Shown here: piece after piece, positions 50,808 through 57,001 of the stretch
How the letters are laid out: every line of letters begins with the position of its first letter
Numbering within the stretch: position 1 is the stretch's first letter
Origin: Bdellovibrionota bacterium
GTDB lineage: Bacteria; Bdellovibrionota; Bdellovibrionia; Bdellovibrionales; JAEYZS01
Assembly: GCA_040386775.1 (NCBI GenBank)
Contig: JAZKEU010000008.1
Span: 8,474 to 65,474 of the forward strand
Direction of reading: 5' to 3'
Length of the DNA: 57,001 bases
The notes under the pieces: model-generated
What the model saw: only the letters and a program-made list of their open reading frames with translations
Database searches by the model: none
What the model was told of the DNA's origin: nothing
Program-made: the position numbers and the translations under genes

Positions 50808-52085
50808 TTAGTTAAATGTCGGTTTAGTAACAATTTGGGCGAGTTTTTCTGAAGCTCCTGCTTTAGCCTTAACCGTTTCTTTTAATCCTTCTTTGAAAGA
50901 TGTCGAAGTGTCCATGTTTCGGTTGTCCAAAATGTGTTTGAGCATCTGCGCGCCGCTTGGAACTGGTGTAGCGTAGTGGTTGATGTTTGCAAAAATGATC
51001 GCTTCGCGATTGTTTCCATAATAAGGACCGAAAAAAGTTTTGCAGCCTTGAGCAAGTGGTTCCATCACGCTGTGGACTTGTTTTTTGAATGATCCGCCCA
51101 CGAAGGCCCAATCGGCCCAGGCATAGAGGTCGGCCAAGATACCTACTTGATCGATAATCAAAACTTGATTGGGTGGCCAGCTTGTTGCTTCGCTATAAAG
51201 TAAGGGTCTTATTCCCATGTCCGTGATTTGTTTTTTTAATTTTGCGATATGTTCCTCGGTGGGTTCATGAGGAGCAATGATCACTTGAATAGTATTTCTT
51301 AAAAGCTCTTTGAAGACCGGAAGAATTTCTCTTTCGTCTTCCGGCCAGGTAGAGCCTGCGATAAAGACGGAATTTAATCTTTCAGATTTTTTTGCGAGTA
51401 GGCCGTCTTTTAAAAAACTGGATTTTGAAATTCTATATATTGCTTGATCAAATCTTGTGTCTCCAATGACCGTTATCTTTTGGGGAGTTGTAAGTTGTGC
51501 TAAATTATTTTTATCGTCTTCACTTACGCAATAAACATGACTAATGAGTGTATGAAGCCAGCGGTAATAAGATTTTAAAAAAGGATTTGTGATCTTTGAA
51601 CTGTAAGATGAAAGCATGGCAGAGAAAAGGCATACTGGAATTTTCATCGCCTTGGCTTGGTATAAAAACTCTGGCCAGAAATCTGTTCGAGATATCAAAA
51701 TCATTTTAGGTTTAAGCTTGGCTAAAAATTCTCTTTGGACATAAGGCAGATCCCAAGGAAGCGGACAAGCAAAAGTGACGCCCTCGGTATTTTTGATTTG
51801 GGATTCAAAGCTCGGAGAAAAGTAAGTGACAACTATGGCTTGCTGGGGATTTTTTTTTCTGATTTCACGGATCAAAGGTTTGGCATATTCAAATTCTCCG
51901 GATGCACAGTGAATGAGAATCGGGTTTTCCATGTTTGTGAAATTGAGCCAAGGAGGGACGCGGTTGCGATCCTCTCTCATTTTTAAACCTTTTTTTAATT
52001 TTGTATTCAATGGCGCACAGAGCTTCGCCAAGAAAAGGCAAAATGGGTAGATGATTCTGTAGACTTCTAAATAAATAAAACTCAT
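50808..52085 (-). CDS. waaA: 3-deoxy-D-manno-octulosonic acid transferase
   Basis: KdtA/WaaA adds Kdo to lipid A precursor at the inner membrane. 425 aa. An N-terminal hydrophobic anchor is followed by ILIHCASGEFEYAKPLIREIRKK, DLPYVQREFLAKLKPKMILISRTDFWPEFL, the GSTWPEDE block and IIAPHEPTEEH, then AFVGGSF and HSVMEPLAQG. Overlaps the heptosyltransferase gene (ATGA). Confidence 0.93.
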   Translation of the reverse strand: MSFIYLEVYRIIYPFCLFLAKLCAPLNTKLKKGLKMREDRNRVPPWLNFTNMENPILIHCASGEFEYAKPLIREIRKKNPQQAIVVTYFSPSFESQIKNTEGVTFACPLPWDLPYVQREFLAKLKPKMILISRTDFWPEFLYQAKAMKIPVCLFSAMLSSYSSKITNPFLKSYYRWLHTLISHVYCVSEDDKNNLAQLTTPQKITVIGDTRFDQAIYRISKSSFLKDGLLAKKSERLNSVFIAGSTWPEDEREILPVFKELLRNTIQVIIAPHEPTEEHIAKLKKQITDMGIRPLLYSEATSWPPNQVLIIDQVGILADLYAWADWAFVGGSFKKQVHSVMEPLAQGCKTFFGPYYGNNREAIIFANINHYATPVPSGAQMLKHILDNRNMDTSTSFKEGLKETVKAKAGASEKLAQIVTKPTFN

Positions 52086-53104
52086 AACCTGCCGTTGGAC
52101 GTATCTCTGCTTGTCCCTAAAGTATTTAATTCTTCATGAACATCTTTTGGTTTTATATCGTAAAGACATTTTTTGTAAGTACTATTTTTGCATTTGCCTC
52201 GTCCATCTTTTGAGCAAGGTCTGCACCAAAGATCTACTTCCATCGATTTTGAACTTGCTCTGGAGGGCAAACCAAATGCCGTCGGTCCCGTTAAGAAAAC
52301 AATCGGGATGCCCAGTTGATCGGCAGCATGGGAAAGCCCGGTATCGCAACCGACAGATGCATTTGAAATTGAGACTACAGCACAACTTTCTAAAAGCGAA
52401 AGTTGTCCGCTTAAATTTAAAACGCGAGATTTATTTTCTGGAGTTACGAGTTCATTTAAAAAAGTATCTTGAGGTCCACCGAGGATCACGTAGTTTTTGT
52501 CCGGTGAGGCTTCGATCATTTGTTTCCAATATTCAATGGGCCAGCGCTTTAAGGCCCATGCCGCAGAGGGAATGAGCGCGGTGAAAGTTTTGAATGGAAT
52601 TTTACTTTGAATTTTTTGTTTTAATTCCTCGGGAATATAAAGTTGTGAATTTTTAAGCGGAGCATTTGGGATATTCCATTTCTTAAGAGGATTAATGTAG
52701 GTATCATGAGCGAGAAGTCTTTTTGGATAAAAATTGATTCTGAAATTGAATAGAAGAAATCGTTTTAGTCTATCTTTACCTCGTCTTAAGAAGAATTTTG
52801 GCCATAAGAAAAAGCTTAAGAACCTTGATCTGAGGTTGTTATGAGCATCGTACACGTGAGTGTATTTTTCGCTTTGCAGTTGTTTGGTGAGTTTCCAGAG
52901 ACCTGCAAAGCCTTGTTTGCGATCAAGCGACCAAATTTTTGTGATTTTTGGATGATATTTCAGCAATTCTAGAAAGTCTGCGCGAACAGCCCAATGGATC
53001 TCAGCTTGCGGATATTTATTTAAGAAGCATTCCACAACCGATAAGGTTTGAATGATGTCTCCAAAGCTAGAAAATCGAATGATGAGGAGTTTTTCTTTTT
53101 GCAT
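52082..53104 (-). CDS. Glycosyltransferase family 9 (heptosyltransferase-like)
   Basis: 340 aa. N-terminus LLIIRFSSFGDIIQTLSVVECFLNKYP and C-terminal VGCDTGLSHAADQLGIPIVFLTGPT are the GT9 hallmarks; this family transfers ADP-heptose to LPS core. RPCSKDGRGKCKNSTYKKC has several cysteines, as in many members. Whether it is WaaC or WaaF type cannot be told from sequence alone. Coupled with waaA. Confidence 0.9.
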   Translation of the reverse strand: MQKEKLLIIRFSSFGDIIQTLSVVECFLNKYPQAEIHWAVRADFLELLKYHPKITKIWSLDRKQGFAGLWKLTKQLQSEKYTHVYDAHNNLRSRFLSFFLWPKFFLRRGKDRLKRFLLFNFRINFYPKRLLAHDTYINPLKKWNIPNAPLKNSQLYIPEELKQKIQSKIPFKTFTALIPSAAWALKRWPIEYWKQMIEASPDKNYVILGGPQDTFLNELVTPENKSRVLNLSGQLSLLESCAVVSISNASVGCDTGLSHAADQLGIPIVFLTGPTAFGLPSRASSKSMEVDLWCRPCSKDGRGKCKNSTYKKCLYDIKPKDVHEELNTLGTSRDTSNGRL

Positions 53105-53245
53105 TCAACTTTTTATTTTAGCTGGTTTTTGAGAGGAAGATCATCCCTTAATTCTTTTCAATGATGCCCAATGTTATCTTGCCAGGTGCTGAGGGCTTTG
53201 ATATGTATACCTAAGACCCGCACATTCATTTTGAGAGGAACTCTT

Positions 53246-54253
53246 TTGAGTAATGATCTCTACAAAAAATCTGGCGTCGATGTAGAAACAGGTGATGCAC
53301 TTGTTGATTGGTTGTCGCAAGATCCTGAACATTCTAAGATTCCAACTCCTCACAAATCTCAAATTTTATCAGGTATCGGTGGATTTGCTTCTCTTTTTAG
53401 ACTCAATCTCAAAGACATTCAAAAACCATGTTTAGTGACTTGCACTGATGGTGTGGGAACGAAAGTTCTTTTGGCTGTGCAATTTGAATCTTATGAGGGA
53501 GTGGCTCAAGATATGGTTGCCATGTGCGTGAATGATTTGATCACAACAGGTGCTGATCCTCTTTTGTTCTTAGATTATTATGCCACGGGAAAATTAGATC
53601 TCAATGCTGCTCAAAAATTTTTAACCGGTGTTAAGAAAGCTTGTTACGAAAGCGATTGCGCACTCATTGGTGGTGAGACGGCGGAGATGCCTGGCGTGTA
53701 TCAAGGAAAAGACTTTGACTGCGCAGGCTTTGCCGTAGGAATTGTGGATGAAGATAAAAGATTGGGCTCTCATCTTGTCAAAGAAGGTGACGTGGCGATC
53801 GGGATTTCAAGCAATGGATTCCATAGCAATGGCTACTCATTATTGAGGAAGGTCTTTGAAAAAGATCTCGAAGAATGGAAAGACGTTCTCTTAAAACCCA
53901 CGCATCTGTACGTAAAACTCGCAAAAGAACTTAAAACCATCGGCGTTCATGCGCTGGCACATATTACTGGCGGTGGAGTTCAGAACATTCCTAGAGTGTT
54001 ACCTGAAGGTTTAGGTTTGGCGCTTAAGTCGTGGGAATTCCCAGAGGAATTCAAAGAGGTGCAAAAACGTACGGGAATGACAAAAATAGAAATGATGGAC
54101 ACCCTCAATTGCGGGATTGGCCTTGTGGTTTTTGCAGATGAAGCGAAAGTTTCGGAAATTCTGAAGGCTGCGGCCTCGTTAAAATATAAAACCTATGATC
54201 TAGGTAAAGTGGTCAAAAGCAAAGATCAGCTCATCATGAAGGATTTTTCATGA
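53246..54253 (+). CDS. purM: Phosphoribosylformylglycinamidine cyclo-ligase
   Basis: AIR synthetase, step five of purine synthesis. 335 aa from the TTG at 53246, which has AGAGGAA 5 nt upstream; an in-frame extension to 53171 lacks support. YKKSGVDVETGDALVDW start, TCTDGVGTKVLLA, DMVAMCVNDLITTGADPLLFLDYYATG, GGETAEMPGVY and HITGGGVQNIPRVLP. Overlaps purN (ATGA). Confidence 0.95.
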   Translation: MSNDLYKKSGVDVETGDALVDWLSQDPEHSKIPTPHKSQILSGIGGFASLFRLNLKDIQKPCLVTCTDGVGTKVLLAVQFESYEGVAQDMVAMCVNDLITTGADPLLFLDYYATGKLDLNAAQKFLTGVKKACYESDCALIGGETAEMPGVYQGKDFDCAGFAVGIVDEDKRLGSHLVKEGDVAIGISSNGFHSNGYSLLRKVFEKDLEEWKDVLLKPTHLYVKLAKELKTIGVHALAHITGGGVQNIPRVLPEGLGLALKSWEFPEEFKEVQKRTGMTKIEMMDTLNCGIGLVVFADEAKVSEILKAAASLKYKTYDLGKVVKSKDQLIMKDFS

Positions 54254-54816
54254 TGAAAAGATGGGCAGTTTTCATTTCAGGAACAGGGTCGAATATGACA
54301 GCCATTCTTGAAAAGCAAAACTTAGCTCATGTTTCGTTGGTGGTGAGTTCAAATCCAAATGCCTATGGGCTTAAAAGAGCTAAAAGAAGATCAGTTCCTA
54401 CGATTGTATTTAATAGCAAGCTTCATTCTGACAATGCGCTTAACACGTGGAATGACTTGATCGAAACCCTAAAAAGTCACAACATAAATAATATCATGCT
54501 TGCTGGATTTATGAAGATCTTGCCTCCCGAGTTTATCAAAGCTTTTGAGGGTAGGATTTTTAATATTCATCCGAGCACGTTGCCTGATTATCCGGGTCTA
54601 CAGAGCATCGAGAGAGCTTTTCATGACAAAAAGCATACTGGGTGCAGTGTGCATCTTGTCGACGAGGGCGTGGATACTGGAAAGGTTCTTTTTCAAAAAA
54701 AAGTTCCTTTAGAAAAAAATTTGGAGTGGACCAAAATGATGGTTCATATCCAAGAACATAAACTTTCAAGGAAAGTTCTGAATCTTTGCTTTGAGGACAA
54801 TAGCCATGAAAAGTAA
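54250..54816 (+). CDS. purN: Phosphoribosylglycinamide formyltransferase
   Basis: GAR transformylase using 10-formyl-THF. 188 aa. FISGTGSNMTAIL start, LAGFMKILPPEFI, the catalytic NIHPSTLPDYPG (Asn and His) and GCSVHLVDEGVDTGKVLFQ with the catalytic Asp. Stop overlaps the next gene by 11 nt. Confidence 0.94.
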   Translation: MMKRWAVFISGTGSNMTAILEKQNLAHVSLVVSSNPNAYGLKRAKRRSVPTIVFNSKLHSDNALNTWNDLIETLKSHNINNIMLAGFMKILPPEFIKAFEGRIFNIHPSTLPDYPGLQSIERAFHDKKHTGCSVHLVDEGVDTGKVLFQKKVPLEKNLEWTKMMVHIQEHKLSRKVLNLCFEDNSHEK

Positions 54817-56113
54817 AATTGTAATTCTATCTGCATATCATCGTGCGCAATGGCTTGCGAATGAACTCAAGTCCAAGGGTCATGAGGTTGTGTACTTGGA
54901 TTTTTCGGGGCGTCTCGGCGGACTCAGTCCTGAGGCTTGGATTGCTCCTTTTGGATATTTTCAAACCGCAAAAATCAATTACTCGCAAAATGTTTGGTTG
55001 AGTGAAGGGACTGCCACGGGCACCATCACCAACGGATTTACGGTTCTTTCAGAAAAAGGACCCATTGAGTTTCAAGGCCCTTTGAACCGTTTAAGTTACA
55101 AAAGATATAACATTGATCAAGACGAATTGGATTATCTGAGAGCTTCGATCACCATGAATGATGAGGCTTATCAGAAATTCAAAAACCATTTTTCGGGAAT
55201 GTCTTTTGAGCAAACTTGGCTTTTGCATTTGAGTCACCAGCTGGCTTCGCAAACTTACTTTGAAAATGCATTTGCGATCAGAAATAAAAATCGTACTCTG
55301 CCTCTGACGGAAAGTTGGTCGGTACGAACTTTATCAAGACGTGGAGCTCAAGAAACTCTTCAGATGAGCCAAGATAAAGGCGTTGAGGTGCATTCTGTAA
55401 AAGCTTTGAAATCAGTGAAGGCTTCGGGATCAAATCTAGAGTCTCTGCAAATTTCTAATTCCAAAGACATAACAAAAGACATCGCGGGCGAAACCTTTAT
55501 TAATTTTCTCTCGCAAGAAGAGCTTTTTGCTATTCATCCAACATCTTATTCAAATTTGATCGATGGGGACCCTGTCACTAGTGATTGGTTCTGGACCCGA
55601 TACAGATTCTTTACCAATCAAAATGACGTGACGGAGATCTTACCTCAGTCTTTCTGCATGATTGAAGACCGCTTTATGCCTTGGACTCATCATAATTTGA
55701 TAATGATTCATAGAGGCTTGAGAGCCCATGAATTTATCGCGTGGGTGAGAATTCCTTCAAACTATAGACTGCAGCAAAATATGCTGGAGAATGTGGGTGA
55801 AGAGATTCATCGGGTATTCACGGAAAAATTTATCGGAATCAAAGTGCAGCAAATGGAATTACCTCTGGAGTGCCTGGCCACAGAATTTCAAGTGCATGCG
55901 CCCCATCTTCCAATCTACTCGCAAAGTAAATTGGCTGAGATGAAAAAACCAAAGCATAAGAACTTTATGTGGTGTGGCCCGGAAGCTTGGGAAAGACTTG
56001 ATACTAGTTTTCTACTCGATTACCAACTTCAGATTTTAGATATTATTCAAGGTGAGCAAGATAAACAAGGCATACACAGGAGACGCGGTCGTGATAGCGA
56101 GATATACTCGTAA
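54806..56113 (+). CDS. Uncharacterised protein in purine operon
   Basis: 435 aa; start ATG at 54806 after GAGGA. I do not recognise the family. The N-terminus KIVILSAYHRAQWLANELKSKGHEVVYLDFSGRLGG has the beta-alpha-beta outline of FAD/NAD-binding proteins of the amine-oxidase type, including a late R.GG, but the GxGxxG loop is replaced by SAYHRAQ. The remainder has no clear motif; it has no signal peptide, so is probably cytoplasmic. Sits between purN and purB with overlaps on both sides. Confidence 0.8.
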   Translation: MKSKIVILSAYHRAQWLANELKSKGHEVVYLDFSGRLGGLSPEAWIAPFGYFQTAKINYSQNVWLSEGTATGTITNGFTVLSEKGPIEFQGPLNRLSYKRYNIDQDELDYLRASITMNDEAYQKFKNHFSGMSFEQTWLLHLSHQLASQTYFENAFAIRNKNRTLPLTESWSVRTLSRRGAQETLQMSQDKGVEVHSVKALKSVKASGSNLESLQISNSKDITKDIAGETFINFLSQEELFAIHPTSYSNLIDGDPVTSDWFWTRYRFFTNQNDVTEILPQSFCMIEDRFMPWTHHNLIMIHRGLRAHEFIAWVRIPSNYRLQQNMLENVGEEIHRVFTEKFIGIKVQQMELPLECLATEFQVHAPHLPIYSQSKLAEMKKPKHKNFMWCGPEAWERLDTSFLLDYQLQILDIIQGEQDKQGIHRRRGRDSEIYS

Positions 56114-57001
56114 GGAAATGGCAAAAATTTGGGAACCCGAAGCAAGGTTTCGTTATATGTTGGAAGTCGAGAAAGCAGTCGCGCGCGTACAAGCGGCTGC
56201 AGGAATCATTCCCCGAAAAGCTTCTATAGATATTCAAAAGAAATCCAAATTTCAGATTGAGAGAATCAATGAAATCGAGAAAGAAACAAAGCACGACGTA
56301 ATTGCTTTTGTTTCTAATGTGGCAGAGAACGTTGGACCCAATGGAAAATACATTCATTATGGACTAACAAGTTCGGATGTTTTAGATACTGCACTAAGCC
56401 TACAGATTCGTGATGCAGGAGAATTACTTTCTGAAACCTTAGATCAATTAATTGAGACTTTAAAAAAATCTTCAATGAAATACAAAAACACTTTGTGCGC
56501 AGGAAGAACTCACGGAATGCACGCGGAGCCAACAACGTTTGGTTATAAACTTTTGGGACATGCTTTTGAATTTAAAAGAAATAAAAAAAGACTTTCAGAT
56601 GCACTAGAGCAAATCGAAATTGTAAAGTTGAGTGGGGCAGTGGGCACCTACTCGGCGCAAAGCGTTCAGGTCGAGAAAAAAGTTGGCGATCTATTAAAAC
56701 TCACACAGGAAAGTGTCGCAACCCAAGTGATTCCTCGCGACCGACATGCGCAGGTGATTTTGGCAATTGCGCAAACTGGATCTGCTCTAGAAAGATTGGC
56801 CCTGGAATTAAGACATTTGCAAAGAACAGAAGTGGGGGAAGTTGTAGAAGGTTTTACACCAGGACAAAAAGGTTCCAGTGCCATGCCTCACAAGAAGAAT
56901 CCTATCAGTGCCGAAAACATTACGGGTCTTTCGAGAATTTTAAGATCCTACGTGAATGTCGCTCTAGAGAACGTAGCTCTCTGGCACGAAAGAGACATTT
57001 C
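56091..57001 (+). CDS. purB: Adenylosuccinate lyase (3' truncated by window)
   Basis: Catalyses two fumarate eliminations in purine synthesis. 303 codons are visible and the frame runs off the right edge. GTG at 56091 with AGGAG 8 nt upstream gives MIARYTRKEMAKIWEPEARFRYMLEVEKAVA. TSSDVLDTAL, GRTHGMHAEPTTFG with catalytic His, and the superfamily signature GSSAMPHKKNP are present. Overlaps the upstream gene by 23 nt. Confidence 0.95.
   Translation, partial: MIARYTRKEMAKIWEPEARFRYMLEVEKAVARVQAAAGIIPRKASIDIQKKSKFQIERINEIEKETKHDVIAFVSNVAENVGPNGKYIHYGLTSSDVLDTALSLQIRDAGELLSETLDQLIETLKKSSMKYKNTLCAGRTHGMHAEPTTFGYKLLGHAFEFKRNKKRLSDALEQIEIVKLSGAVGTYSAQSVQVEKKVGDLLKLTQESVATQVIPRDRHAQVILAIAQTGSALERLALELRHLQRTEVGEVVEGFTPGQKGSSAMPHKKNPISAENITGLSRILRSYVNVALENVALWHERDI

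Noticed and set aside
1-57001. tRNA, rRNA, CRISPR arrays and intact insertion sequences
   Set aside because: No cloverleaf-like segment, regular repeat-spacer array or transposase frame was seen; a tRNA and CRISPR scan with standard software would settle this.

Overview
The window looks like chromosomal DNA from a low-GC Gram-negative bacterium of the Bdellovibrionota (Bdellovibrio-like) type. Evidence: LPS core genes (Kdo transferase, heptosyltransferase) and several predicted outer-membrane barrels; a TIGR02147-family regulator, a family typical of Bdellovibrio and Fibrobacter; a Bdellovibrio-style HNH endonuclease; a high density of short signal-peptide-bearing proteins of unknown function; and a full menaquinone pathway. 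I see no tRNA, rRNA, CRISPR array, intact insertion sequence or prophage. This taxonomic call is inference from gene content.

Layout. 1-3.7 kb (+): shikimate operon aroE(partial)-aroC-aroK-aroB-aroQ, with stop/start overlaps. 3.7-8.4 kb: mixed secreted proteins, an HNH endonuclease and a lipoprotein alpha/beta hydrolase, with a dispersed 42-nt repeat at 5.9 kb and 20-bp-phased repeats at 8.5 kb. 21.2-8.6 kb (-): one long co-directional block: acyl-CoA dehydrogenase, a Zrg-like cassette (DUF2796 protein, ABC ATPase, FtsX-type permease, DUF3299 protein; probable zinc/metal function), then menG-menF-menD-menH-menB-menA-menC-menE. 21.3-26.4 kb (+): B12-binding mutase-type subunit with a very basic tail, M50 protease, secreted protein, L,D-transpeptidase, scpA-scpB and a strong terminator. 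26.4-31.5 kb: an accessory locus with a fragment of a NADAR pseudogene, two copies of a repeat containing alternating GCAGCA/TGCTGC arms, a DUF1566-like secreted protein, a TIGR02147 regulator, a secreted HExxHxxG protein, a secreted NADAR-domain protein and another secreted protein. 31.6-39.6 kb: FAD dehydrogenase, psd, and a run of secreted or envelope proteins (trypsin-like protease, Ntn hydrolase, M23 peptidase, barrel protein) plus a small XRE regulator. 40.8-39.6 kb (-): glyA. 47.7-41.4 kb (-): yceD-rpmF-fabH-fabD-fabG-acpP-fabF-rpiB-acetyltransferase; the fabH/fabD junction carries a perfect 29-bp inverted repeat. 47.8-50.4 kb (+): SH3/barrel protein, prfC. 53.1-50.4 kb (-): heptosyltransferase, kdtA, small secreted protein. 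53.2-57.0 kb (+): purM-purN-unknown protein-purB (cut by the window end).

Most of the window is core metabolism (aromatic amino acids, menaquinone, fatty acids, purines, LPS, PE). The least explained parts are the 26.4-31.5 kb locus, the Zrg-like cassette joined to the menaquinone genes, and the inverted repeat that may couple fabH and fabD expression.
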